The position numbers were made by a program, and so were the translations under genes. A DNA stretch of 64,000 nucleotides, from assembly GCF_043643765.1 (NCBI RefSeq), contig NZ_JBHZSP010000007.1, positions 168,478 through 232,477 on the forward strand, in the 5' to 3' direction. The notes under the pieces were generated by a model. The model saw only the letters and a list, made by a program, of their open reading frames with translations, searched no databases and was not told the DNA's origin. Shown here in pieces: positions 25,175 through 34,697 of this stretch (position 1 is its first letter; each line of letters starts with the position of its first letter). The stretch is from Marinomonas posidonica_A (GTDB lineage Bacteria > Pseudomonadota > Gammaproteobacteria > Pseudomonadales > Marinomonadaceae).

Positions 25175-26458
25175 ATGGGCTTAGCGATTTTACTGGGCTT
25201 ATTTGCTCTGCTGACCTTTGTTGGTGTGCCTGTTGCGTTTGCATTAGGTATGGCTGCAATTTCAGCGTTTTTCTATGAAGGCTTGCCGTTAATGATTGGT
25301 TTTCAGCGTATCGTTGCAGGTACGTCTACTTTTTCATTATTAGCGATTCCTTTTTTCATCTTTGCTGGTGAGTTGATGTTGCACGGTGGCATTGCTGCAC
25401 GCTTGATCCGCTTGGCCTCTTCAGCAGTGGGTTGGATGCGCGGTGGTTTAGGGCAAGTTAATGTCTTTTCCAGCATGTTGTTTGGTGGCATTTCGGGTTC
25501 GGCCGTGGCGGATGTGTCGGCGCTTGGCTCTCTGTTGATTCCGGTGATGAAGGAGAAAGGTTATGACGATGCTTATGCGGTCAATGTGACAGTGACATCC
25601 TCTATTGCTGGTATCATGATTCCGCCAAGCCACAATATGATCTTGTATGTGGTGGCCGCAGGCGGTGGTATGTCTGTTGCGAGTCTTTTCATGGCTGGTA
25701 TTGTGCCGGGGATCTTGATGTGTGTTTTGCTGGGATGTGTGGCTCGTTGGATGGCGATTCGTAATAATTACCCAACCGAACCGTTTGCGGGTTTGAAGGT
25801 TATTTTTATTGCTTTCTTAGCGTCATTCCCAGGTTTGATTACCGCCATTATTGTGGTTGGCGGAGCTTTATCAGGTGTGTTTACCGTTACTGAATCTGGT
25901 GCGATTGGTGCGATTTATGCTGTATTGATTACCGCTTTGGTCTACCGTTCATTGACTTTACGTGATTTTTGGATCGCTGTTATTCGTTCGGTTCGTACTA
26001 CTGGTCTGGTGATGATCTTAGTTGGTTGCGCGTCTGCTTTTGGCTACATGTTGGCATTGTACGAAGTGCCGAAAGTATTGGCTACTGGGTTAACGGCGAT
26101 TTCGGATAATCCGATCATTATCTTTTTGATGATGAACCTGATCCTCTTGCTGTTGGGCATGATCATGGACATGGCGGCATTGATCCTGATTTGTACGCCA
26201 ATCTTTTTGCCTGTAGCGGTAAGTTTGGGGATGGATCCAATCCAGTTCGGCATTATGTTGATGATGAATTTGGGACTAGGTTTGTGTACGCCTCCTGTTG
26301 GTGGCTGTTTGTTTGTTGGGTGTGCCATTGGCGAAGTGCCGATTCAACGTGCTGTGAAAAGTATCTGGCCATTTTATTTGGCCATCTTGGCCGCTTTAAT
26401 GTTGGTAACATTTGTGCCTGCTATTTCTATGGCACTGCCAAACTGGATCAGTAGTTAA
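25175..26458 (+). CDS. TRAP transporter large permease (DctM-like)
   Basis: 427-residue DctM-type subunit, normal family length, with about 12 membrane segments. Typical features are SMLFGGISGSAVADVSALGS, MIPPSHNMILY and the closing NLGLGLCTPPVGGCLFVGCAIG. Shine-Dalgarno GGGAGAT overlaps the end of the small permease gene. With the binding protein and DctQ-like subunit it forms the uronate uptake system inferred for this operon. Confidence 0.93.
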   Translation: MGLAILLGLFALLTFVGVPVAFALGMAAISAFFYEGLPLMIGFQRIVAGTSTFSLLAIPFFIFAGELMLHGGIAARLIRLASSAVGWMRGGLGQVNVFSSMLFGGISGSAVADVSALGSLLIPVMKEKGYDDAYAVNVTVTSSIAGIMIPPSHNMILYVVAAGGGMSVASLFMAGIVPGILMCVLLGCVARWMAIRNNYPTEPFAGLKVIFIAFLASFPGLITAIIVVGGALSGVFTVTESGAIGAIYAVLITALVYRSLTLRDFWIAVIRSVRTTGLVMILVGCASAFGYMLALYEVPKVLATGLTAISDNPIIIFLMMNLILLLLGMIMDMAALILICTPIFLPVAVSLGMDPIQFGIMLMMNLGLGLCTPPVGGCLFVGCAIGEVPIQRAVKSIWPFYLAILAALMLVTFVPAISMALPNWISS

Positions 26459-26468
26459 GGAGAAACAT

Positions 26469-27269
26469 ATGAAGCGAGTATTGCTTACTGGCGCGGCCGG
26501 TACGTTAGGTAAGGCTATGCGTCGTACGTTGGCAGGTTGGGCGGACGAGTTGGTGTTGTCTGATTTGGTTGAGATTGTCGATTTGCAACCTGGCGAGTCT
26601 TTTCAAGCCTGTGATTTGGCGGATTTTGAGGCGGTAAAAGCCCTAGTTAAAGGTTGCGATGGCATTATTCACTTAGGTGGACAGTCCATTGAAGGGACAT
26701 TTGAGAGTATTTTGAATGGTAACTTGAAAGGCACTTATCATATCTATGAAGCGGCTCGTCAACATCAGGTAGCGCGTATCTTTTTTGCCAGCTCGAATCA
26801 TGTGGTGGGCTTTCATTCTCGTGAGACACGCCTAGATGCGGGCAGTCCAATGCGACCTGATAGCTTATATGGCGTATCGAAAGGCTTTGGTGAGTTATTA
26901 GCACGCTATTACTTTGAGAAGTTTGGTATTGAATCCGCTCTGGTGCGCATCGGCAGCTGTCTGCCTAAACCGATTGATCGTCGCATGTTGTCGACCTGGT
27001 TAAGTGAAGAGGACATGGCGGATCTAGTGAGGCGTGTGTTCAGTGTTAATCGCTTAGCTTGTACTGTGGTGTATGGTGCATCCAATAACCCTTGGTCTTG
27101 GTGGGATAACCGTAAGTCCAATTTCTTGGGGTGGCAGCCGAAAGATTCGTCGGCACAATTTGAAACAGAGGTGTTGGCACAAGACCCATTAATGGACCTT
27201 GACCATCCCGCATTGTTATTTCAAGGAGGGTTCTTTGCCACTGCAGGCCACTTTGAAGACGATGATTAA
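26469..27269 (+). CDS. udh: NAD-dependent uronate dehydrogenase
   Basis: Short-chain (extended-type) dehydrogenase that oxidises D-galacturonate or D-glucuronate at C1 to the aldarolactone. The nucleotide loop is LLTGAAGTLGKAMR, followed by DLADFEAV. The catalytic Tyr-Lys pair is in SLYGVSKGFGE, preceded by the Ser of FFASSNHVVGF. Length (266 residues) and sequence match the Agrobacterium/Pseudomonas Udh type. AAGGAG stands 7 nt before ATG 26469, ten bases after the permease stop, so it is clearly in the TRAP operon. This is the first step of the oxidative uronate pathway encoded here. Confidence 0.93.
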   Translation: MKRVLLTGAAGTLGKAMRRTLAGWADELVLSDLVEIVDLQPGESFQACDLADFEAVKALVKGCDGIIHLGGQSIEGTFESILNGNLKGTYHIYEAARQHQVARIFFASSNHVVGFHSRETRLDAGSPMRPDSLYGVSKGFGELLARYYFEKFGIESALVRIGSCLPKPIDRRMLSTWLSEEDMADLVRRVFSVNRLACTVVYGASNNPWSWWDNRKSNFLGWQPKDSSAQFETEVLAQDPLMDLDHPALLFQGGFFATAGHFEDDD

Positions 27270-27393
27270 CCGTAACTTTAGCTAACGCACTTTTTTAAAT
27301 TTATTTCCTAATAATGAAATTTTTGCCCTGCAACATGGGTAAGGGTTTCGTTTGCCCAAAATTTGGGTATTTGAATAGTAAGAGGACCCTTAT

Positions 27394-28305
27394 ATGGCAC
27401 TTCCAATTGAGCAAATTCGTTCATCTTTAAGCGATGGTTTACTGTCATTCCCTATCACGGATTTTGATGCGCAGGGACAGTTTCAAACTGACACTTACAA
27501 ACAACGCATCGAGTGGTTTATTGAGCACGGCGTATCGTCGGTATTTATTGCCGGTGGAACTGGGGAGTTCTTCTCCCTTGGGCTGGAAGAGTATCAAGAG
27601 ATTTGTCGCATTGCGGTGGAAACGGTCGCTGGACGAGTGCCGGTGATTGCCAGCGCTGGGCGGAGCGTCGTCGAGGCTAAAGCCTTTGTGAAAGCAGCTG
27701 AAGACGCGGGTTGCGATGGTATTTTGTTGATGCCGCCTTTTTTAACCGAATGCCCAGAAGACGGTGTGGTGGAATACGCCACACAAATCATGCAAAGCAG
27801 CTCTATTCAGTTTATTTACTACAATCGTGCCAATGGCATTTTGAGTGCAGAAAGCGTGAAGCAATTAGCGGCGCAGAACCCCAACTTGATTGCTTTAAAA
27901 GATGGTGTGGGCAATGTGGCAACATTAAACGACATCATCAAAACAGTGGGTGATCGTTTGGTCTACATTGGTGGTGTGCCGACTGCTGAGATTTTCGCTG
28001 AGGCGTATTTGGCCATCGGTGTGAATACCTATTCTTCTGCGGTGTTTAACTTTATGCCAGACATGGCGAATCGTTTCTACAAAGCGCTGCGAGCAGGTGA
28101 AAAAGCAACGGTAGAGGCAATTGTGAAAGACTTCTTTATTCCTTTTTGTCGTCTGCGTGATGAGAAAAAAGGCTACGCGGTGAGCTTGATCAAATCTGGT
28201 GCTAAGTTAATTGGCCGTCCTGCGGGAGAGGTGCGTGCGCCACTGATCATGCCAACTCAAGAGCAAGAAGCGCGCCTGCAAGCGCTCATCGAAGCGAATA
28301 AATAG
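27394..28305 (+). CDS. kdgD: 5-dehydro-4-deoxyglucarate dehydratase
   Basis: DHDPS/NAL-family aldolase-fold enzyme that dehydrates and decarboxylates 5-keto-4-deoxyglucarate to alpha-ketoglutaric semialdehyde. The Schiff-base Lys169 is in LIALKDGVGN, and the partner Tyr in FIYYNRANG. GGTGEFFSLGLEEY is the carboxylate-binding loop. Length (303 residues) fits KdgD. AGAGGA precedes ATG. There is a 124-bp gap after udh without an obvious terminator, so it may have an additional promoter or stay in the operon. Confidence 0.93.
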   Translation: MALPIEQIRSSLSDGLLSFPITDFDAQGQFQTDTYKQRIEWFIEHGVSSVFIAGGTGEFFSLGLEEYQEICRIAVETVAGRVPVIASAGRSVVEAKAFVKAAEDAGCDGILLMPPFLTECPEDGVVEYATQIMQSSSIQFIYYNRANGILSAESVKQLAAQNPNLIALKDGVGNVATLNDIIKTVGDRLVYIGGVPTAEIFAEAYLAIGVNTYSSAVFNFMPDMANRFYKALRAGEKATVEAIVKDFFIPFCRLRDEKKGYAVSLIKSGAKLIGRPAGEVRAPLIMPTQEQEARLQALIEANK

Positions 28306-28365
28306 CCACAGTCTCAGATCTTCTGTTCTGGGGTTCTTTTAATGACTGAATTTGTGGAGAAGACA

Positions 28366-29946
28366 ATGCAAATTACGGGACATATGCTGATCGGACAAAG
28401 TTCAGTACAGGGTCACAAAAAAGCCATTCGCGCGCTGAACCCAGCGACTAATGAGTATCTACAGCCGGAGTTTCTAGGCGGCGATCAACAGCATGTTGAT
28501 CGAGCCGTTACATTGGCTTGGCAAGCGTTCGATGACTATCGTGTTATTGATCACGAGCGCCGAGCAGCGTTCTTAGAAACCATCGCCGATGAAATTCTAG
28601 TGTTGGGCGATTTACTTGTAGAGCGTGCTATGGCGGAAACCGGTTTACCGAAAGCTCGTATTGAAGGTGAGCGCGGTCGAACCATGGGGCAATTGCGTAT
28701 GTTTGCTTCGGTAGTTCGCATGGGCAAATTTCTCGATGCGCGCATTGATCCTGTGCTGCCTGATAGAGCGCCATTGCCACGAGCGGATTTGCGTTTTCAA
28801 AAAATTCCACTGGGTCCTGTGGCCGTGTTTGGTGCCAGTAACTTCCCATTAGCTTTTTCAGTAGCCGGTGGCGATACAGCCTCTGCATTAGCGGCCGGTT
28901 GCCCTGTGGTGGTAAAGGCACATTCCGCTCATCCAGGGACGTCTGAATTGGTTGGCCGTGCGATTCAGCAAGCGGTAAAAAAGTGTCAAATGCCTGAAGG
29001 CGTATTTTCTTTGCTGTTTGGTGCTGGTGCCGATGTGGGTGGTGCTCTCGTGGCGCATCCTCATATTAAAGCGGTGGGGTTTACTGGCTCCCGTTCGGGG
29101 GGTGTTGCCTTAATGAATATTGCAGCGAATCGCCCTGAACCGATTCCGGTTTATGCTGAAATGAGCAGCATAAACCCTGTTTTTATGATGCCAAGCAAAC
29201 TGGCTCAAGATGCCAAAACGATGGCGTCGGGTTTTGTGGCCTCGTTGGCCATGGGGGCTGGGCAATTTTGTACTAATCCAGGCCTGGTGGTGGTGATGGA
29301 TGGGCCTGCTTGTGAAGATTTTTTGCAACAGGTGGCGGAAGATACTCAAGCATTAGGTACGCAAACTATGCTTAGTCCGGGTATTTATCAAGCCTACTGT
29401 GAGGGTGTGAACGGCTTGGTTGAGCATGAGGGCGTGACTTTGTTGGCGCAATCTGCCGCATCAGAGCAACCAAACCAGTGTCAGGCACACGTTTTTGTGA
29501 CACAAGCCAAGACTTTCTTAGCGGATAAGCGTTTGGAAGGGGAGGTATTTGGCTCGACTTCTTTAGTCATTAAATGTCAGAGCCTTGATGAATATCGTCA
29601 ATTAGCTGAGCACTTTGAAGGCCAATTGACCATCACTATTCAGATGGATAATGCGGACAGCGATGCGGTAAGGGCGTTATTACCCGTGTTTGAGCGCAAA
29701 GCAGGACGTTTGTTGTGTAACGGCTACCCAACTGGGGTTGAGGTGTGTCAGGCCATGGTACATGGTGGGCCTTTCCCAGCCACATCAGACAGTCGTTCTA
29801 CCTCGGTGGGCAGTGCCGCTATTGAGCGGTTCTTGCGTCCAGTGTGTTATCAGGATTTCCCCGTTAGTTTATTACCAAACAGTGTACAAGACGATAATCC
29901 GTTGATGATTCCACAGTTGTTCGACAATAAATTGAAATTAGTTTAG
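28366..29946 (+). CDS. alpha-ketoglutaric semialdehyde dehydrogenase
   Basis: Aldehyde dehydrogenase of 526 residues that oxidises 2,5-dioxovalerate to alpha-ketoglutarate with NAD(P), the last step of the uronate pathway. FGASNFPLAFSVAGGDTASALAAGCPVVVKAHSAHPGTSEL is typical of the KGSADH type III/AldH group. The catalytic Cys is in GAGQFCTNPGLV and the general-base Glu in VYAEMSSINPVF. ATG 28366 follows GGAG; an upstream ATG at 28342 lacks support. It lies 60 bp after kdgD and is followed by a terminator at about 29997. Confidence 0.93.
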   Translation: MQITGHMLIGQSSVQGHKKAIRALNPATNEYLQPEFLGGDQQHVDRAVTLAWQAFDDYRVIDHERRAAFLETIADEILVLGDLLVERAMAETGLPKARIEGERGRTMGQLRMFASVVRMGKFLDARIDPVLPDRAPLPRADLRFQKIPLGPVAVFGASNFPLAFSVAGGDTASALAAGCPVVVKAHSAHPGTSELVGRAIQQAVKKCQMPEGVFSLLFGAGADVGGALVAHPHIKAVGFTGSRSGGVALMNIAANRPEPIPVYAEMSSINPVFMMPSKLAQDAKTMASGFVASLAMGAGQFCTNPGLVVVMDGPACEDFLQQVAEDTQALGTQTMLSPGIYQAYCEGVNGLVEHEGVTLLAQSAASEQPNQCQAHVFVTQAKTFLADKRLEGEVFGSTSLVIKCQSLDEYRQLAEHFEGQLTITIQMDNADSDAVRALLPVFERKAGRLLCNGYPTGVEVCQAMVHGGPFPATSDSRSTSVGSAAIERFLRPVCYQDFPVSLLPNSVQDDNPLMIPQLFDNKLKLV

Positions 29947-29996
29947 TAGCGTTTCTTTCAATTGAAGAGAGAGGACGTCTGGATAGGTGTCACTTT

Positions 29997-30023
29997 AGCG
30001 AGGCTTTGGTCTCGCTTTTTTTT
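29997..30023 (+). terminator. terminator of the uronate operon
   Basis: AGCGAG and CTCGCT form a 6-bp stem, followed by eight T. It lies 50 bp after the semialdehyde dehydrogenase stop and separates the TRAP/udh operon from the tog operon. Confidence 0.8.
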
Positions 30024-30119
30024 GCTTCGCTTTTTAGTTCGGAAAACATCTATAAGTTAGGTAATGAAAGGCTTATAGAGGATTGGCACAAAAACAGTTG
30101 AAAAGTATTTGTTCTTTTT

Positions 30120-30136
30120 TTGAAAAAGCATTTCAA
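30120..30136. promoter_or_regulatory. putative operator upstream of togM
   Basis: TTGAAAAAGCATTTCAA has 6-bp inverted arms around five bases and lies 90 bp upstream of togM. Sites of the same TGAAA-N5-TTTCA form occur at 34683-34697 and, less perfectly, at 34604-34618. LacI-type sugar regulators use similar sites, but no such regulator is encoded in the window. Confidence 0.5.
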
Positions 30137-30225
30137 AAAAAGTGATTAAAGTCATTGAAAAAATGAAATGCCTCCACTACTATCGAAAATGCAACCTCAA
30201 TAACAACAAAATAGAGTTGATCAAT

Positions 30226-31107
30226 ATGTATGAAAATCGACGGTTAGGCTTGGCCTATATCAGCCCCTACATAATTGGATTGCTGGTTTTTACCGCTTTC
30301 CCATTTTTGTCGTCATTAATCATTAGTTTTACCGACTATGATCTGATCAATCCGCCGGAATATATCGGTTTGGATAATTATCGCTATATGATGGATGACG
30401 ATACTTTCTATAAGTCGATGGGCGTGACCTTCGCTTATGTTTTCCTGACGATTCCTCTTAAATTGGCTTTTGCCCTTTTTATCGCCTTCGTACTGAACTT
30501 TAAATTACGCGGTATTAAATTCTTCCGTACGGCTTATTATATTCCTTCTATCTTGGGTAGCAGTGTGGCCATTGCGGTGTTGTGGCGAGCTATTTTTTCT
30601 CTCGACGGCTTATTGAACAGCTTCTTAGGGATCTTTGGCGTGGAGCCAATTTCTTGGTTAGGTGAGCCAGTATTTGCCATGTTTTCGGTCACTTTGTTGC
30701 GGGTGTGGCAGTTTGGTTCGGCGATGGTGATCTTCCTTGCTGCTTTGCAAAGTGTGCCCCAATCACAATATGAAGCGGCCATGATTGATGGGGCGTCTAA
30801 ATGGCAAATGTTTACTAAGATTACAGTACCTCTCATTACACCAGTGATTTTCTTTAACTTCATCATGCAGACCACTCAGGCTTTCCAAGAGTTTACGGCA
30901 CCTTATGTGATTACCGGCGGAGGCCCTGCGAAGTCGACTTATCTGTTCTCTTTGTACATTTATGAAACCGCCTTTAAATACTTTGACTTGGGCTATGGCA
31001 GTGCTTTGGCATGGGTGTTGTTTGTGGCGGTGGCTATTTTTACAGCGATTTCCTTTAAGTCTTCTAAATACTGGGTGTTCTATTCCGGTGATAAGGGTGG
31101 TAAATAA
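30226..31107 (+). CDS. togM: oligogalacturonide ABC transporter permease TogM
   Basis: Inner-membrane sugar permease of the MalF-like group (293 residues, six membrane helices). The conserved cytoplasmic EAA loop, YEAAMIDGASKWQMFTKITVPLI, contacts the ATPase. ATG 30226 (MYENRRLG) is chosen because the longer upstream frame is not membrane-like. Identification as TogM rests on the downstream TogB-like binding protein. Two bases separate it from togN. Confidence 0.88.
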   Translation: MYENRRLGLAYISPYIIGLLVFTAFPFLSSLIISFTDYDLINPPEYIGLDNYRYMMDDDTFYKSMGVTFAYVFLTIPLKLAFALFIAFVLNFKLRGIKFFRTAYYIPSILGSSVAIAVLWRAIFSLDGLLNSFLGIFGVEPISWLGEPVFAMFSVTLLRVWQFGSAMVIFLAALQSVPQSQYEAAMIDGASKWQMFTKITVPLITPVIFFNFIMQTTQAFQEFTAPYVITGGGPAKSTYLFSLYIYETAFKYFDLGYGSALAWVLFVAVAIFTAISFKSSKYWVFYSGDKGGK

Positions 31108-31109
31108 AC

Positions 31110-32018
31110 ATGGCTAAATCATTTATAAATAAATCCACCACGAGCGTTGTCGATAACGATCGTTTTTTACGTGTGCAAATGCGCAAACAGAAAATTGGTG
31201 CTGGTATTCGCTACTTTATTCTCTTGTTCTGTGGTTTGGTGATGCTGTACCCCTTGTTTTGGATGTTTTCAGCCTCGTTCAAACCCAACCATGAGATCTT
31301 TAGCTCGTTGAGTTTATGGCCTAATGAGTTTTCTTTAGACGGTTTCATTAATGGTTGGAATACGGGGACCGAATACACCTTTGGACGCTTTTTTCTGAAT
31401 ACCTTTTATTACGTGGTGCCGAAGGTGATCTTAACGGTGATTTCGTCTGTCATTGTGGCGTATGGTTTTGCTCGCTTTGATATTCCCTTTAAGAAGTTTT
31501 GGTTTGTTACTCTGGTTGCCACCATTTTGCTACCGACGTCTGTGTTGTTGATTCCACAGTATTTGATGTTTCGTGAAATGGGTATGTTGGACAGCTACAT
31601 GCCTTTGTATTTGCCCATGGCATTTGCGACGCAAGGTTTCTTTGTCTTCATGTTGATTCAATTCCTACGAGGGTTGCCAACTGACATGGAAGAGGCTGCT
31701 ATGATCGATGGTTGTAATTCCTTTCAACTGCTTTGGTACATAGTGGTGCCTATGCTTAAACCAGCGATTATTTCCGTGGCCTTGTTCCAATTTATGTGGT
31801 CCGTGAATGATTTCCTCGGTCCATTGATCTACATCTCTAGTGTTGAAAAATACCCCATCGCACTTGCGTTGAAATTATCCATTGATGTCACCGAAGGGAC
31901 TCAATGGAATGAAATTCTTGCTATGGCATCGATTGCCATCGTTCCGTCAATTGTCGTCTTCCTGATCGCACAAAACTATTTTGTGGAAGGAATTACGTCC
32001 GGTGGTGTTAAAGGTTAG
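31110..32018 (+). CDS. togN: oligogalacturonide ABC transporter permease TogN
   Basis: Second permease of the importer (302 residues, MalG-like). Six membrane helices are visible, with the EAA loop MEEAAMIDGCNSFQLLWYIVVPMLKPAI. The N-terminal ~35 residues are cytoplasmic. It is translationally close to togM (2 bp) and to togA (9 bp). In Dickeya the Tog system imports oligogalacturonides from pectin breakdown. Confidence 0.88.
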   Translation: MAKSFINKSTTSVVDNDRFLRVQMRKQKIGAGIRYFILLFCGLVMLYPLFWMFSASFKPNHEIFSSLSLWPNEFSLDGFINGWNTGTEYTFGRFFLNTFYYVVPKVILTVISSVIVAYGFARFDIPFKKFWFVTLVATILLPTSVLLIPQYLMFREMGMLDSYMPLYLPMAFATQGFFVFMLIQFLRGLPTDMEEAAMIDGCNSFQLLWYIVVPMLKPAIISVALFQFMWSVNDFLGPLIYISSVEKYPIALALKLSIDVTEGTQWNEILAMASIAIVPSIVVFLIAQNYFVEGITSGGVKG

Positions 32019-32027
32019 GTAGCTATT

Positions 32028-33167
32028 ATGTCTAAAGTTGTATTAGAAAATTTAACGAAAGTGTACTCGAACGGTTTTAAAGCGGTTCATGGGATTAATC
32101 TGGAAATTGAAGACGGAGAGTTCTTGGTGGTGATCGGTCCTTCTGGGTGTGCTAAATCCACCACTCTGCGTATGTTGGCAGGGTTGGAGTCCATCTCTGG
32201 TGGCACCATCACCATTGGCGATCGTACAGTGAATAACTTACCACCAAAAGATCGTGGCATTGCCATGGTATTCCAAAATTACGCCCTGTATCCACATATG
32301 AGTGTGCGTGAAAACCTAGGTTTTGGTTTGAAACTGGCTAAAGTCAGCAAAGACGATATTGAAAAGCAGGTTAACGAAGCTGCTGAATTGCTGGAATTAA
32401 CGCCTTTGTTAGATCGTTTACCCCGTCAATTGTCTGGCGGTCAGGCGCAGCGTGTGGCAGTGGGTCGAGCCATAGTGAAGCGCCCACAGGTTTTCTTGTT
32501 CGATGAACCTCTGTCTAATCTAGATGCGAAATTACGAGCCTCCATGCGAGTACGTATATCAGATTTGCATAACACCCTAAAGAAAACTAACCGTTCTGCG
32601 ACCAGTGTATATGTTACCCATGATCAGACCGAAGCCATGACCATGGGCGATCGCATTTGTGTCATGAAAGACGGCCACATCATGCAAGTAGATACGCCTG
32701 CCAATTTGTATAAATACCCGCAAAACTTATTTGTTGCAGGCTTCATTGGTGCCCCAGAGATGAACATGGTAGAAGCGGATTTGTCGCGTAATGATCAAGA
32801 TGATTATCACCTTTCTTTGAATGAGCAAGGACTGACTTTGCCCACTGAAAAAGCACAAAAAGTGGCGGATAAATTTACCTCTGATGTAGTGTTTGGTATT
32901 CGTCCTGAGTTCATCAGGTTGGCTGATGACAACTCGCCTAGTGGTGAGGTAGTGAAAGGTATTGTGATTCGTATGGAGAACATGGGGGCAGAATTTTATG
33001 TGCACTTCTCTGTAGACGGTGAGAAGAAAGAAATGTGCGCGCGCATTCCGTCTGACATCGTAGAAGCACAACTTTGGAATTCAAAAGGTAAGGAGCAATT
33101 GTTTCATTTTGAAATGAGTAATGCCCATATCTTTGATAAGCAAACCGAGGAAAATATTTCTCTCTAA
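32028..33167 (+). CDS. togA: ABC transporter ATP-binding protein TogA (UgpC/MsmK-like)
   Basis: 379-residue ATPase of sugar importers with a C-terminal regulatory TOBE-type domain from about residue 240. The Walker A motif reads GPSGCAKSTT, with Ala where Gly usually precedes Lys. The Q-loop is VFQNYALYPHM, the signature LSGGQAQRVAVGRA, Walker B VFLFDEPLSNLDA and the switch His VTHDQTEAMTMGD. It sits between the two permease genes and the binding-protein gene, so it powers that importer. Confidence 0.9.
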   Translation: MSKVVLENLTKVYSNGFKAVHGINLEIEDGEFLVVIGPSGCAKSTTLRMLAGLESISGGTITIGDRTVNNLPPKDRGIAMVFQNYALYPHMSVRENLGFGLKLAKVSKDDIEKQVNEAAELLELTPLLDRLPRQLSGGQAQRVAVGRAIVKRPQVFLFDEPLSNLDAKLRASMRVRISDLHNTLKKTNRSATSVYVTHDQTEAMTMGDRICVMKDGHIMQVDTPANLYKYPQNLFVAGFIGAPEMNMVEADLSRNDQDDYHLSLNEQGLTLPTEKAQKVADKFTSDVVFGIRPEFIRLADDNSPSGEVVKGIVIRMENMGAEFYVHFSVDGEKKEMCARIPSDIVEAQLWNSKGKEQLFHFEMSNAHIFDKQTEENISL

Positions 33168-33248
33168 CAGCTTTTATGCGCCGTTAGAGCTTAGCTTGAG
33201 CGGTGCTAAAAAGTTTTAACATGATGTTATAAAACGAGGAAAGCAAGC

Positions 33249-34535
33249 ATGAAAATAAAAACAATAGCTATGTTAGTTGGGTTAGCGTCTGCTGGTTCAA
33301 TGGTCAGCACCCATGTCAATGCAGAAGATCTGCGTATGTCATGGTGGGGAGGGAATTCCCGACATGCGGCAACGAATGCGGCCGTAAAAGAATTCGAAAA
33401 AGTGAACCCAAACATCAGTGTCAAAACGGAATACACCGGTTGGGGTGGCCACTTAGAGCGTTTAACGACGCAAATTGCTGGTAATACAGAGCCAGATTTG
33501 ATGCAGACTAACTGGAACTGGATGCCTATTTTTTCCCGTCGTGGTGATGGTTTCAAAGATTTACGTGACTACAGCGACATTCTAGATCTGAGCCAGTTTG
33601 ATGAAGCGGCGTTGGCAGCAGGTACCAATAACGGTAAGTTGAATGGTATTCCAATCTCCATGGCCGCACGTATTTTCTACTTTAACAAGGACGTTTGGGA
33701 TAAAGCTGGATTGCCTTACCCTGTGACTTGGAATGACTTCATGAAAGCCGGTCCAGTCTTCAAAGAAAAACTGGGTGATGAGTACTTCCCATTGGTGTTA
33801 GAAGGTCGTGATGTGATTGCCATGAACCGTTCTTATATGGTGCAGAAATACGGCATCCCAATGATAGATGAAGACAACAAGCGCATTGCGTATTCCGATG
33901 AGCAGATGTTGGAGTTCTTCAAGCTTTACGAAGACATGGTGAAAAACCATGTGGCGCCAAGCAGTAAATACATTGCGGGCTTTGGTGCGGCCAATCTTTA
34001 TGAACATAAGCCTTGGATCAATGGTGAATGGGCCGGTTTGTACATGTGGAACTCGGCGATTAATAAGTACAACGATAATTTAAAACCACCTATGTCATTG
34101 GAGTTGGGTTTCTACCCAATGATGAAAGGAGTCAGTGATGCGGGTCTGTTTTACAAGCCTGCACAAATGTTCTCTATTGGTAAAAACAGCGATCAACCAG
34201 AAGTGGCAGCAAAATTACTGAACTTCATTCTCAATGAACCTGCGGGTTATAAAGCCATGGGCTTAGCGCGTGGTGTGCCTTTGAGCTTAGCGGCACGTCG
34301 TGCTTTGATGTTAGATGGTACCATTAAAGAGTCTGACCTTTCTGTTGCAGGTTTGGCGCAAATTAACGACTTACCAAAGCAATTGCAAACCTCTGCTTAT
34401 TTTGAAAACCCACAATTTGTTAGCTTGTTCCAAGAGCTCATCGAAAAAATGGATCAAGGGCAAATTACTGTTGAAGAAGCAGCTGAAGACTTCATAAAAC
34501 AAGGTAATCGTATCTTGCGTCGCGCTATGCGCTAG
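33249..34535 (+). CDS. togB: oligogalacturonide-binding protein TogB
   Basis: Periplasmic binding protein of 428 residues with a signal peptide (first ~25 residues, ending HVNAED). The mature part closely resembles the structurally known Yersinia TogB: LRMSWWGGNSRH, KTEYTGWGGHLERLTTQIAG, PDLMQTNWNWMPIFS, NGIPISMAARIFYFN, KPWINGEWAGLYMWNS and the C-terminal QGNRILRRAMR. That protein binds saturated and unsaturated digalacturonate and longer oligomers. GAGGA lies upstream of ATG. A hairpin follows the stop. Confidence 0.92.
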   Translation: MKIKTIAMLVGLASAGSMVSTHVNAEDLRMSWWGGNSRHAATNAAVKEFEKVNPNISVKTEYTGWGGHLERLTTQIAGNTEPDLMQTNWNWMPIFSRRGDGFKDLRDYSDILDLSQFDEAALAAGTNNGKLNGIPISMAARIFYFNKDVWDKAGLPYPVTWNDFMKAGPVFKEKLGDEYFPLVLEGRDVIAMNRSYMVQKYGIPMIDEDNKRIAYSDEQMLEFFKLYEDMVKNHVAPSSKYIAGFGAANLYEHKPWINGEWAGLYMWNSAINKYNDNLKPPMSLELGFYPMMKGVSDAGLFYKPAQMFSIGKNSDQPEVAAKLLNFILNEPAGYKAMGLARGVPLSLAARRALMLDGTIKESDLSVAGLAQINDLPKQLQTSAYFENPQFVSLFQELIEKMDQGQITVEEAAEDFIKQGNRILRRAMR

Positions 34536-34541
34536 CCAATC

Positions 34542-34575
34542 GACCGTGCGATTCGACAGAGTCGCACGGTCATTT
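34542..34575 (+). terminator. terminator of the tog operon
   Basis: GACCGTGCGA and TCGCACGGTC form a 10-bp stem just after togB, followed only by ATTT. A second hairpin (CAAACAAAC, AAGG, GTTTGTTTG) lies at 34578-34599. Together they probably end the transcript. Confidence 0.65.
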
Positions 34576-34603
34576 AGCAAACAAACAAGGGTTTGTTTGA
34601 GTT

Positions 34604-34618
34604 TCAAGAAGCGTTTCA
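34604..34618. promoter_or_regulatory. weak operator-like site between togB and kduD
   Basis: TCAAGAAGCGTTTCA matches 12 of 15 positions of the site before togM (30121-30135). It is less symmetrical and could be a chance match. Confidence 0.3.
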
Positions 34619-34682
34619 TTTCATCTTTATGGCAATAAATTTGCAATCATGCGTTAAATTTTTATTGGCTTGTTGTTTTTTT

Positions 34683-34697
34683 TGAAAAACTGTTTCA
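34683..34697. promoter_or_regulatory. putative operator upstream of kduD
   Basis: TGAAAAACTGTTTCA keeps the TGAAA-N5-TTTCA form of the site before togM and lies 104 bp upstream of kduD. The shared design suggests one regulator for tog and kduD. Confidence 0.5.

Noticed and set aside
33205..33240. AT-rich near-palindrome before togB (AACATGATGTT core) as operator
   Set aside because: Arms are short, AT-rich and interrupted, and no second copy was found near related genes.
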